From: Candidatus Limicola stercorigallinarum
GTDB taxonomy: Bacteria > Actinomycetota > Coriobacteriia > Coriobacteriales > Coriobacteriaceae
Reading direction: 5' to 3'
NCBI GenBank assembly: GCA_018711625.1
Contig: DVID01000033.1
Coordinates: forward strand, 1-41,157
Length of the DNA stretch: 41,157 nucleotides
In this document: positions 1 through 7,760 of the stretch, in pieces
Layout: every line of letters begins with the position of its first letter
Numbering within the stretch: the stretch's first letter is position 1
Position numbers and translations under genes: made by a program
The notes under the pieces: model-generated
What the model saw: the letters and a program-made list of their open reading frames with translations, nothing else
What the model was told of the DNA's origin: nothing
The model's database searches: none

Positions 1-364
1 CCATCTCTTTGATTGTGTTATACCACCTTGCATGAGCTGGCATTTTGCTTATTTCTTCCAACGTACCGTTAACGGACAAAGAGCCACCGCTCACCGTTCG
101 CCATCGGTGAACGGTTGCAAACACGGGGAACATGGTCATCGCAACGGGGCCTTGGAAAAGCGGCTGGGCGGAACATGCAGCCGGGCGATCAACACGTCAA
201 ATGTGTGGACGACGAACAGGTGGGCCGCGGGACCTGCAGGCAACGGCAAGATACGAAGCGGGAACAGACAGCGACCGTGCATCATGGCACAATGGCACGC
301 AACGAGACCGGCCAACAAGCCGGCCCCTCCAGACTGACCACAAGCACTCTCCAAGGAGTCATGC
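1..364. other. Left-edge region without a supported gene
   Basis: No convincing coding sequence is visible. The open frames here overlap one another on both strands and have neither a good ribosome site nor family-like protein sequence. Two small palindromes are present: CCGTTAACGG at 66-75, and ACCGTTC (93-99) facing GAACGGT (109-115). They could be operators or RNA stems, but nothing ties them to a regulator. The ribosome site of yaaA (AAGGAG, 353-358) closes the region. Confidence 0.5.
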
Positions 365-1186
365 ATGCTCCAAGCGATCATCTCCCCCGCCAAGCAAATG
401 GCAACAAACTCCGAGACGTTCCTCCCCAAAGGCATCCCTCCCTTCCCTGCCAAGACGGCGCAGCTGGTGAATGCGCTGCACGAGCTGGAGCACAGGGATG
501 GCCCGTTTGGACTCAAAGCGCTCTGGCGCGTGAGCGACAAACTGCTTGCCGAAAACGTCGAACGCCTGCACGCATTCAGCCCCGTAATGGACGAACGAGA
601 ACTCGACGACCCCGCCACGGCGCGCCTCGTCTCTCCCGCCATCTTCTCGTACGTGGGCATTCAGTTCCGCAGCATGGCGCCCGAGGTTATGGGGCTTGAT
701 GAGCTCGAATGGCTGCAGGGGCACCTGTGGGTGCTTTCAGGCTTGTACGGCTGCGTGCGCCCGTTCGACGCCGTGGAGCCCTACCGGCTCGAGATGGGCG
801 CCAAGCTCGCCGTCGACGGCGCGCGCGACCTCTACGGCTTTTGGGGAGACGTCATCGCACAGGCAATCTGCGGAAACGATGAGCCGCGTCATGAGCCGTG
901 TACCGTTATAAACCTCGCGAGCGTCGAGTACGCAAAGGCCGTGCTGCCCCACCTGCCAGCGAGCGCCAAGGCCGTCACCTGCGTCTTTGGCGAAGGGCTG
1001 CGTAACGGCAAACCCGTACAGCGCGCCACCGCCTCTAAGATCGCACGCGGCTCCATGGTGCGGTGGATGGCGGAGCATGCCGTGGAGGATGCCCGGGACC
1101 TCACCCGCTTCGATGTGGGTTACACCTTTGCGCCAGAGCTCTCTTCTGCCGATGAATCAACACTCGTGTTTGTGCGCAACGACTAG
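365..1186 (+). CDS. yaaA: Peroxide stress protein YaaA (DUF328 family)
   Basis: A 273-residue cytosolic protein of the YaaA/DUF328 family. In E. coli, YaaA limits unincorporated iron and so protects DNA during hydrogen peroxide stress; that role is transferred from family knowledge. The N-terminus carries the family signature ISPAKQM at residues 6-12. The C-terminal part has the conserved R-G-S-M-V-R-W block followed by FDVGYTF, and the protein ends in a V-F-V-R motif, all typical of the family. The length is close to the usual 250-260. The start is chosen because AAGGAG lies 6 nt upstream; an ATG at 361 is in another frame. The gene stands alone, and its stop codon is the first base of a tandem repeat. 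Confidence 0.93.
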   Translation: MLQAIISPAKQMATNSETFLPKGIPPFPAKTAQLVNALHELEHRDGPFGLKALWRVSDKLLAENVERLHAFSPVMDERELDDPATARLVSPAIFSYVGIQFRSMAPEVMGLDELEWLQGHLWVLSGLYGCVRPFDAVEPYRLEMGAKLAVDGARDLYGFWGDVIAQAICGNDEPRHEPCTVINLASVEYAKAVLPHLPASAKAVTCVFGEGLRNGKPVQRATASKIARGSMVRWMAEHAVEDARDLTRFDVGYTFAPELSSADESTLVFVRND

Positions 1187-1278
1187 CTGGCCACGGCTTC
1201 ACTCTAGCTGGCCCCGGCCTCGTTCTAGCTTGGCCCTGGCCTCGTTCTAGCTTGGCCCTGGCCTCGTTCTGGCTGGCC
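1184..1278 (+). repeat. Short tandem repeat, 21-22 bp unit, about 4.4 copies
   Basis: Five head-to-tail units start at 1184, 1205, 1226, 1248 and 1270. The consensus begins TAG-CT(T)GGCC and ends in CTCGTTC. Units 3 and 4 are identical 22-mers (1226-1247 and 1248-1269), units 1 and 2 are diverged 21-mers, and the last is partial. The first unit starts at the TAG stop codon of yaaA. Repeats of this kind grow and shrink by slippage. No function is evident. Confidence 0.9.
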
Positions 1279-1397
1279 TTAACCCCCGTATCCCCGGCGG
1301 CGATTAAGCCCGCGAGCCGCCCTCAATGCGTGCGTCCTGCGCCGGCTCGGCTGCGCTGCCACAATAAATGCAACTTAGTTGCTTACTTTTTAGACAA

Positions 1398-1457
1398 GTG
1401 GGTACGAGAATAGTACCAACGTGCTCCCTGACCGGTCCGACGGTCGGGGAGTTTTTT
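1398..1457 (+). terminator. Terminator-like hairpin (attenuator?) in the DUF308 leader
   Basis: A strong intrinsic-terminator shape sits directly upstream of the ribosome site of the DUF308 gene. An 11-bp stem pairs 1424-1434 with 1441-1451 (one G-T pair) around the hexaloop GTCCGA, followed by six T (1452-1457). A smaller hairpin precedes it (1398-1405 with 1413-1420, one mismatch, 7-nt loop). The AAGGAG ribosome site starts only four bases after the T-run. It therefore either ends a short upstream RNA or acts as a leader attenuator. No riboswitch class is recognised. Confidence 0.6.
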
Positions 1458-1472
1458 CGTAAGGAGAGTATC

Positions 1473-2063
1473 ATGAACTGGTACGACGCAAACCACGATT
1501 ATGTCAACGAATACATCGATCGCTGGAATCAAACTGCCGGACGCGCCAAGGTTGGCATGATTGTGCTCGGGGTGGTGCTTGCCATCGCCGGCGTTGCCGT
1601 AATTCTGGCACCGATGGGAGCCTATCTGATGGTACAGGCGGTTATCGCCGCCATCCTCATCGTGCATGGCATCGGACAGGTCGCAACCTATATTCAAACG
1701 CCCGAGTTCTTCCGCAATGGCGCGCAGCTCGCATCTGGCATCCTCAACGCCGCCCTTGGCATTGTGCTGCTTGTCCTGCCCTCAACCGTCACGGCTGGCG
1801 CCATTATCTACATGCTGGCGTTCCTGCTCATTATGACCGGTATTGAGCGCATCTCGTTCGCTCGCCAGATGCGTTTCTATCAGATTCCGGCCTCCTCCAT
1901 GGGCACCGCCACGGGCGTGCTCAACATCATTCTTGGCGTCGCCTTCATCTTCATGCCGCTCGCGGGTGGAATCGCGCTCAGCTACCTGCTTGCAACCTAC
2001 CTCATTGCGGGAGGCATCACGCTCGTAGTGGAAGGCGTCTCCATCAAGAAGATCGAGCGCTAA
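1473..2063 (+). CDS. HdeD/DUF308 family membrane protein
   Basis: A 196-residue integral membrane protein with six predicted hydrophobic helices (about residues 25-45, 48-68, 84-103, 107-125, 141-158 and 162-184) arranged as three pairs of DUF308 repeats. E. coli HdeD is linked to acid resistance, but the biochemical role of the family is not settled. A longer frame opens at 1368. ATG 1473 is preferred because AAGGAG (1461-1466) lies just upstream, and because the longer frame would run through the terminator hairpin. The soluble N-terminus (about 24 residues) is rich in Asp, Asn and Tyr. The gene is monocistronic, framed by a hairpin before and a terminator after. Confidence 0.85.
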   Translation: MNWYDANHDYVNEYIDRWNQTAGRAKVGMIVLGVVLAIAGVAVILAPMGAYLMVQAVIAAILIVHGIGQVATYIQTPEFFRNGAQLASGILNAALGIVLLVLPSTVTAGAIIYMLAFLLIMTGIERISFARQMRFYQIPASSMGTATGVLNIILGVAFIFMPLAGGIALSYLLATYLIAGGITLVVEGVSIKKIER

Positions 2064-2129
2064 GCAGATGAGCGTAGGCGCGGGAACAGCGCTTTTCCAC
2101 GCCTCTCACGTGCTCCCTCATACAAGCAA

Positions 2130-2161
2130 GGGCGACACCCCACAGGGATGTCGCCCTTTTT
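2130..2161 (+). terminator. Intrinsic terminator after the DUF308 gene
   Basis: GGGCGACA (2130-2137) pairs with TGTCGCCC (2149-2156). An inner CCC/GGG pairing extends the stem, and five T follow (2157-2161). It lies between the DUF308 gene and the convergent TIGR02452 gene. Confidence 0.9.
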
Positions 2162-2270
2162 CCGATTAAGCCTTTTGTGCCACGTATGCTCCAGGCCTCT
2201 ACGAGCTCCAGCGGCTTGCTGCTCGCACGCCCTCGCAGCCGACAATGGCCACCTTAATTGAAGACGCTCC

Positions 2271-3209
2271 TTACAGGTATTTCCGCCAGTCGTCGTCTTC
2301 TTCATCCTCGGCCTCCGCCTGTGCAGCCTGGGCCTCCAGTGCCTTGCGCCGAGCATCCTGGGCCTCGGCAAACGTGGTCGCTGGCGCCTCGGGATACGCC
2401 GAGAACGCATGTTCAAAGGCAGCAAGGTTCTCGTCGTAACGCGTGCGCGGAATGGCAAACCACACCTGCTTGACCGCGTGCGTGCCGGAAGCAAGCTCCT
2501 CACGGAACATCGCGGCAACCTTTGTTGCATCCCAGCCAAACACGCCGCATCCGTAGGCCCCCAGCACCGCCTTTTCGCGCCCGAGCGCATCCATGCAGGC
2601 CAACACGAAGCGAATGCGACCGCGCATAGCGGCATCGAGCGTGGCATCATCGATGTGGTAATCGTTGCGGGCGCGCTGCGCATTGGGAGCTGCGGCAACG
2701 ATCACGTCGGCATACGCATGGGTCTTGCCGCGCTCAAAGCGCACCGCAGGCATCACGAGCGCACGGTTGCGGTAAAGCTCACAGTTGATGTTGCGGCGAC
2801 GATTCTCGCCATACCAGTCGCGCTGCTCCGCAAGGACGTTGTAGAGATACGACTCCGAGCACAACGCCTCTTCCTGAGCCATGGCACCTTTGATGTAGCC
2901 ACCGCCCGGGTTTACAAACGAGGCAAAATCGAGCACCGCAAGGTCACAGAACTGCGCATAGCCACGACCATGCTCCAAAATGGCAGCAACACTGTCCTGC
3001 GCCACCACCTGCACCTCGGGCACGCAGGGGTCCGTCACCTCGGCCTGCGGGGCGCCCTCTACCCTTGTCACGCCTGCAAGCGAGCGCTCGATGTCTTTAG
3101 CCAGGCGACGAGCGACTTCCTCCGTGTGTCGCTCGGCATCTAGCCGGCGCGCGTCGCGTCGCGGATTGTTGCGGGCCCGATCCGGCCGACCGCCTGCTCG
3201 CTCTGCCAT
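2271..3209 (-). CDS. TIGR02452 family protein, bacterial PARG/macrodomain-like
   Basis: A 312-residue protein of the TIGR02452 family, related to the microbial poly(ADP-ribose) glycohydrolase fold, so it probably binds or hydrolyses ADP-ribose conjugates. The diagnostic PARG-type loop is intact: NPGGG at residues 100-104 followed by QEE at 112-114, whose second Glu is the expected catalytic residue. A later glycine-rich segment (GAYGCGVFGWD, about 217-227) would close over the ligand phosphates. The first 50 residues are strongly basic, and the last 40 form an Ala/Glu-rich tail ending EEDDDW, both likely disordered or helical additions. ATG 3209 is favoured by a purine-rich AAAGGCGGAG upstream; a GTG at 3233 would add eight residues. 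It has no linked partner gene. Confidence 0.85.
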   Translation of the reverse strand: MAERAGGRPDRARNNPRRDARRLDAERHTEEVARRLAKDIERSLAGVTRVEGAPQAEVTDPCVPEVQVVAQDSVAAILEHGRGYAQFCDLAVLDFASFVNPGGGYIKGAMAQEEALCSESYLYNVLAEQRDWYGENRRRNINCELYRNRALVMPAVRFERGKTHAYADVIVAAAPNAQRARNDYHIDDATLDAAMRGRIRFVLACMDALGREKAVLGAYGCGVFGWDATKVAAMFREELASGTHAVKQVWFAIPRTRYDENLAAFEHAFSAYPEAPATTFAEAQDARRKALEAQAAQAEAEDEEDDDWRKYL

Positions 3210-3418
3210 ATCTCCGCCTTTCCTAGGGAACACCCAGCTGTCGCCGCTGTGTCACCCACTATCTTCGCCCAACGGTTTCATGGTTCACATCCTAGACCAA
3301 ACGTCGTCTCCGGTCATGGCATCTTGCTCGCGTGCCACTCGAAAGGTCATTCGCTACCGCCCAACGATTTTCCCGGAACGTGCAGCTCGGCACAGGCGCC
3401 TGCGGGTACGGTCCAACC

Positions 3419-4507
3419 ATGAAGTGCGTGATCTCACATATGGCAGCGTATCTGTGGCTCGTACGCCACACCAATCAACGTGCCGGTGTCGCGCATCCAA
3501 GTCGCGCGTCGCTATCGGACGCTGGCGCCCCCACCGCAGAGCAGACGAACCGGCTTCGTTGGTTTTTGGACCTTGAGGACACTCCCCTGGATGTTCTGGT
3601 AACTGACCCGCGCCATCGGCGGCACAGCCACATCCTGCGAAGCCATCTTTGCAGCGGAGACCTTCCCAGCGGCTCCTTGATACCAATCGCGTCGGGAATC
3701 GAGCAGATTGATTTGTACTGCGTATGTCCCGAGCTGTGCTTCATTCAGCTATGCCGAAACCGCGACGAGGTGGAATCCGCATTCTTCGGCATGGCGCTGT
3801 GTTCCGACTATCGACTCGACGCAATCTCACCCAGCGGCGTGGTGCATCGCGAGCACAACGATAGCAGGCTGACTGACATCGAAAGCCTGCGCCGTTATAT
3901 CCGCTCCGCGTCGCGCGAACATGGGGCCAAAGCGGCAGCGAGCATTCTGTCGCACATCTGCGAAGGGTCCCGCTCCCCCAAGGAAAGCGGGATTGCCCTG
4001 TTTTATGGTCTCCCCCAACGACTAGGTGGCATGGCGCTCGGAGAGGTGCACATGAACCCCGCCCTCAAGGTTTTCGAAGGACGCGACACCTACGGCAACG
4101 ATCGCTTCGCGACGCGCTACCCCGATGTCATGTTCACCTCGAAGCCAGCCCGCGGCACACGGCGCGCCGTGGCATTTGACTATGACAGCCAGGCGGAACA
4201 CACCGAAACGTGGAAAGTCCTGGCGGACTCGCGCCGCAGAAACACCCTCGCAGCCGTCGAGAACCTAGTCCACTATTCTATCCGGATGGAAGACGCACAA
4301 GACTACCGCTACCTGGTCTCATTGGGAGACCAGGCACGCAAGATCCTGGGACGAAGACCATGGCCGCAGATACCCGGGTTCCCGCATCACGCCGACGCGC
4401 GGATGAAGGCGGGCGAACTTGAACATAGGAGGTTCGAGCTTTGGTCTCGCCTGCTGCAGGGCGGCGGGCCCGATCGCCCGCTCATCACACCTCCCGCCCA
4501 GCGATAG
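3419..4507 (+). CDS. Coriobacteriia-type hypothetical protein (PELCF core, possible nuclease-like fold)
   Basis: A 362-residue protein that I recognise only as a member of a family common in Coriobacteriia. The family has an N-terminal block (here near ISHMAAYLWL), a central PELCFIQL motif, a G-S-R-S-P-K-E segment and a later GGM-A-L block. Near the C-terminus, a Pro-Asp followed about 20 residues later by FDYDSQAEH resembles the metal-binding core of DUF559/Vsr-like PD-(D/E)xK nucleases. The usual Glu is Asp here and no following Lys is seen, so activity is uncertain. The frame is open from 3332, but ATG 3419 places the conserved block at the N-terminus. No clear ribosome site is visible, so translation may be leaderless. 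The function is unknown. Confidence 0.65.
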   Translation: MKCVISHMAAYLWLVRHTNQRAGVAHPSRASLSDAGAPTAEQTNRLRWFLDLEDTPLDVLVTDPRHRRHSHILRSHLCSGDLPSGSLIPIASGIEQIDLYCVCPELCFIQLCRNRDEVESAFFGMALCSDYRLDAISPSGVVHREHNDSRLTDIESLRRYIRSASREHGAKAAASILSHICEGSRSPKESGIALFYGLPQRLGGMALGEVHMNPALKVFEGRDTYGNDRFATRYPDVMFTSKPARGTRRAVAFDYDSQAEHTETWKVLADSRRRNTLAAVENLVHYSIRMEDAQDYRYLVSLGDQARKILGRRPWPQIPGFPHHADARMKAGELEHRRFELWSRLLQGGGPDRPLITPPAQR

Positions 4508-4993
4508 CGCGCCGCGCCTGCGTACTTCTGTGCGTCCTTCAATCTCATGGCGTCGTTCGGAGATGCGCATGTCGAAAAATCACTGTTTTGAACGCCTAAA
4601 AAACTGTATACATCGAACCCCAATGATAAGCCCTTTTTATGCATGCATTTTCGCAGGTCAGAGTCGGTAGCGAGTCACAGTCGCCTCATTGCAGAATTTT
4701 AGGCGTTCAAAACAGTGATTTTTCGACATGCGTGGGCTACACACGCACCGCAAGCCCTTGTCAGGACAATACAGGCATGCATACAATTCGCGATGGCAAT
4801 GACCCAGCAGAGCGGTACACCAACGAACCTGTGGAATGCACCAAGCCGTTTACCTGCTGCGTTAAAACTTTAGACAGCGAAACTTCCCGGCATTGGGTAT
4901 GCTCACCGTACAGGAGAAGGCGTGGCAGCACTACTTGATTAACAGTCGGCCTCTCCGTCGCCGTCTGCAGCGCAGCCAACGAGGAGGAGCCCC
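4508..4993. other. Intergenic region carrying an inverted-repeat element
   Basis: These 486 bases contain no supported gene. The middle is occupied by the 4566-4732 inverted-repeat element. The rest, up to the GAGGAGGAG ribosome site at 4981-4989, is unassigned and more AT-rich than the neighbouring genes. Confidence 0.6.
4566..4732. repeat. Inverted-repeat element: 36-bp perfect arms, 95-nt spacer
   Basis: The left arm (4566-4601) is the exact reverse complement of the right arm (4697-4732). The arms start with CGCATGTCGAAAAATC and end in CCTAAAA. The 95-nt spacer (4602-4696) has the octamer CGCAGGTC close to its centre (4652-4659). No flanking target duplication and no reading frame are obvious. 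The arrangement matches a second element at 17421-17566, suggesting a dispersed family of MITE-like or structured-RNA elements. Confidence 0.85.
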
Positions 4994-5677
4994 ATGGCAA
5001 GCACACAGCACGCCACCCAACTTGGCGACAACATTCGTGCGCACCGCCGGGCCCTCGGCATGAGCCAAGAGGAGCTTGCCCGCGCCTGCTATGTTAGCCG
5101 GCCCAGCATTTCCAACTGGGAATGCGGCAAAACGCAGCCCAGTGCGGAGGACCTTGCCCTGCTTGCCGCCGCTTTCGACATCACGGCAGATGAACTCCTC
5201 CGGGATGTGGCACCTGCTTCGCATCGCACCTCGGCCGACCGGCGCGAGCTAACCGTACTCTTCTGGGTTTGGCTTGCCCTGCTGCTCGTAACCCTTTTCG
5301 CCATCCAGGGGTGGGAGGCCGTCGGAAACGAGCTCCTAAGCTGGCAGTTTGCGGCAAGCATCTGCTCACTTGCGCTCTGCCTAGGGATTATGGTTCGCGG
5401 AGCACGTATCGCGCGCCAGCATGGGCTGCGGACCACGGGCGAAGTCGTTGCATATGCGCAGGGTTCTGCACGGCCAGACAGCTTATCGGGCCAGCCAGCA
5501 TGGATTCGCTGGGTGCTGCGCCACGAGCTTTGCCTAGGAATCGTCAGCGGTGTTGCCACCTACTTCGTACTCGATGCCTTTTTTGATGGCACGCTTTCGC
5601 TCGCTTGCTTCGTGCTCCTTGGCATCCCTATCGTTGTTATTGATGCCGTATCCATCTTGGCCACCCTCCGCTCTTAA
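4994..5677 (+). CDS. XRE-family HTH regulator with four membrane helices
   Basis: A 227-residue membrane-anchored regulator. Residues about 10-64 form a Cro/C1-type helix-turn-helix (SQEELARACYVSRPSISNWE with the usual G-K-x-x-P after it). It is followed by a linker and four hydrophobic segments at about 85-105, 115-135, 177-196 and 200-222. Proteins of this layout are usually local regulators whose membrane part senses an unknown signal. The ATG follows a strong GAGGAGGAG site. The gene at 6807 has the same architecture and the same SxxSNWECGKT segment, so the two are paralogues flanking the reverse-strand LOG gene. The target is unknown; autoregulation would be usual but no operator was found. 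Confidence 0.85.
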   Translation: MASTQHATQLGDNIRAHRRALGMSQEELARACYVSRPSISNWECGKTQPSAEDLALLAAAFDITADELLRDVAPASHRTSADRRELTVLFWVWLALLLVTLFAIQGWEAVGNELLSWQFAASICSLALCLGIMVRGARIARQHGLRTTGEVVAYAQGSARPDSLSGQPAWIRWVLRHELCLGIVSGVATYFVLDAFFDGTLSLACFVLLGIPIVVIDAVSILATLRS

Positions 5678-5697
5678 GGCAGCCCGCCGCTACGCTG

Positions 5698-6576
5698 CTA
5701 TGCCAAGGCGCTCGTCGCTACCGCCACGGCCTCCTCAACATCATCGGTGATTTGCACAAGCTGGGGATCGAACGCGGAAATCATGCCTTCGGCACGAACC
5801 GTGCCCTCCAGCCAGTCAAACAAGCCGCTCCAATACGCTTTGCCAACCAGCGCCGCTGGAATGCGCGTAACCTTGTGTGTTTGCACGAGCGTAAGCAGCT
5901 CAAACATCTCATCCATGGTTCCAAAGCCACCGGGAAACACAATGGCACCACTCGCGTACTTCACAAACATGGTTTTACGTACAAAGAAGTAGCGAAACGA
6001 CATCCCCAGGTTGACCCAGCGATTAATCCCCTGTTCATGCGGCAGCTCGATTCCCAGGCCAACCGACGTGCCGCCATGTTCAAAGGCGCCTCGATTTGCC
6101 GCCTCCATAATTCCGGGGCCACCGCCGGTAATCACCGCCACGCCCGCCTGCGCGAGCATGCTTCCCGCCTTGCGCGCCGCCTTGTACATGGGGTCGTGCC
6201 GGTCGGTGCGGGCCGACCCAAAGATGCTCACGGCGGGGCCAATCTCGGCCAGCGCACCAAAACCGTCAACAAACTCCGCCTGGATGCGCAGTACGCGCCA
6301 CGGATCCATATGCAGCCAGTCGGTGGACTTTTCGGGGGCGAGCAGATTGCCATAGGTGGTATCGGAGGGGATCATGTTGCCACGCAGAATGACCGGGCCC
6401 CGCTGATAGGTGCGCTCGTCGTTCATAGCGCTCGTATCGGACTGAGATGTGCCTTCCGACGTCGTTTCTGCGGCACCTTCTGCCGAAATGTCTTCGTCAC
6501 CTGCTCCGGCTGGCTGCATCTTGTTTTCCTGCACGGAGTCATCCGTTTTGTTGAAGCCGTGTTCGTTCGTGCCCAT
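5698..6576 (-). CDS. LOG family protein (TIGR00730 Rossmann fold)
   Basis: A 292-residue protein of the LOG (Lonely Guy) family, whose characterised members are cytokinin nucleoside monophosphate phosphoribohydrolases or related nucleotide hydrolases. Both signatures are present: GGGPGIMEAANRGA at residues 151-164 and PGGFGTMDE at 215-223, which holds the catalytic Glu. About 60 residues before the fold are acidic, Ser/Thr-rich and probably disordered, an unusual N-terminal extension. ATG 6576 is chosen for the AGAGGAG ribosome site; an upstream start at 6594 lacks one. It lies tail to tail with the 4994 regulator (20 nt apart) and head to head with the 6807 regulator, whose shared upstream region (230 nt) could be co-regulated. 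Its bacterial substrate is uncertain. Confidence 0.88.
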   Translation of the reverse strand: MGTNEHGFNKTDDSVQENKMQPAGAGDEDISAEGAAETTSEGTSQSDTSAMNDERTYQRGPVILRGNMIPSDTTYGNLLAPEKSTDWLHMDPWRVLRIQAEFVDGFGALAEIGPAVSIFGSARTDRHDPMYKAARKAGSMLAQAGVAVITGGGPGIMEAANRGAFEHGGTSVGLGIELPHEQGINRWVNLGMSFRYFFVRKTMFVKYASGAIVFPGGFGTMDEMFELLTLVQTHKVTRIPAALVGKAYWSGLFDWLEGTVRAEGMISAFDPQLVQITDDVEEAVAVATSALA

Positions 6577-6806
6577 GAGAACTCCTCTTCTCACTCAGCG
6601 GCATGCCGTAAATGTCACTCGTCACCCATGGTACCCAGTACGCGCTGCCACAACGTAAAGCTTTGGCAAGGCGCTTACGCATCAACCTGGCAAACATCAC
6701 CGCTGGTCACACGCTATGTCAAAGGTTTTTTGCAACGTCTTGAGCGAGAGAGCGGGTATGCTACAAGTGTCTCAACACGAATACCCGTCGCGGTAAGGAG
6801 GACCTC

Positions 6807-7583
6807 ATGAGCGACCAGTCGCCCCAAACAGGTGCGCCCACCATGCATGCCTCCATTGAACCGCCCGGTGTAGCCATTGGCAGCGCCATAAAGCAGCAGC
6901 GCCGCGCCCTTGGGTTGAGCCAAGAGGCCCTTGCCGCACGCTGCCAAATAACCCGTCAAACCGTATCAAACTGGGAATGTGGCAAAACCATCCCCGACGC
7001 TCTTGCCCTCAAAAACCTTGCCGACGCGCTTGGTGTAGGCGCTGGCGACCTTCTCAACACCGAGCATCGAGAGGTCATAGACCAAGCCCGCGCAACGCGG
7101 CGCGAATTTGTGGTGGCCTGCTCCATCGTGTTGGCGGTGCAACTTGTGTCAACATTCCTGAACGCTTTGAGCATATTCGCCACCGGCAGCACATCACACG
7201 CCGACGATACGTTCGCGGCCTTTCGGCTTGGAGTGCTTGTAGTGGGCGCCGTATGGATGACCCTCATCGCGCGCCGCGTCCACCTGCACAGCATCCGCCA
7301 GATGATTGATTTTGCAAGCCTTGCCTCGCGTACACCCGGCAGCTGGGGCGACCGGGCGTTGCGATTTATCGCACGGTGGTTTTGGACCCTGTGGGCAGGG
7401 TCTGGCCTGGCGACGTTTGTACTCGCAACCATCATCAGCCTTGTCGCGGGAAATGCACCCGTAGGTGACAACCTGCCCGCTGCGATTGTTGGAATCGTAA
7501 TCGCAGCTTGCCCGTTTTCTATTGCGTTCACCTGGGATTTCAGCGTGCAGAAGGAACGGCGGCGCAAAGAACAAGCACATTGA
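6807..7583 (+). CDS. XRE-family HTH regulator with four membrane helices (paralogue)
   Basis: A 258-residue paralogue of the 4994 protein. An N-terminal extension of about 24 residues precedes the helix-turn-helix (about 25-80; SQEALAARCQITRQTVSNWE). Four hydrophobic segments follow at about 102-126, 136-156, 190-214 and 221-242, and the tail is short and basic (QKERRRKEQ). ATG 6807 follows AAGGAGG at 6797-6803. It is divergent from the LOG gene and convergent with tgt. DNA binding is a family-based inference. The sensory or transport role of the membrane part is unknown. Similar spacing of the membrane helices in both copies argues for an old duplication rather than chance similarity. Confidence 0.85.
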   Translation: MSDQSPQTGAPTMHASIEPPGVAIGSAIKQQRRALGLSQEALAARCQITRQTVSNWECGKTIPDALALKNLADALGVGAGDLLNTEHREVIDQARATRREFVVACSIVLAVQLVSTFLNALSIFATGSTSHADDTFAAFRLGVLVVGAVWMTLIARRVHLHSIRQMIDFASLASRTPGSWGDRALRFIARWFWTLWAGSGLATFVLATIISLVAGNAPVGDNLPAAIVGIVIAACPFSIAFTWDFSVQKERRRKEQAH

Positions 7584-7608
7584 TGCCGCTTACGCAGGAC
7601 AGCAAAGC

Positions 7609-7640
7609 GAACGCCCGCCTCTTTGCGAAGACGGGCGTTC
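7609..7640. terminator. Hairpin between convergent genes
   Basis: GAACGCCCG (7609-7617) pairs perfectly with CGGGCGTTC (7632-7640) across a 14-nt loop. The following tract is T-poor (TCTTAC), so it is a weak, possibly bidirectional, terminator between the HTH gene and tgt. Confidence 0.6.
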
Positions 7641-7760
7641 TCTTACAAAAGATTGATGCGGACGGTCTTGCACGCACGGGACGGCTGGGCGGCCCAGGTA
7701 ACCTGCACCGCATGAACCAAAACGGCAGCGCGGGACGTGTACCCGCAGCCTCCGCGTCCG

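Noticed and set aside
1184-1278. Possible CRISPR array
   Set aside because: The units are directly adjacent with no unique spacers and are too short.
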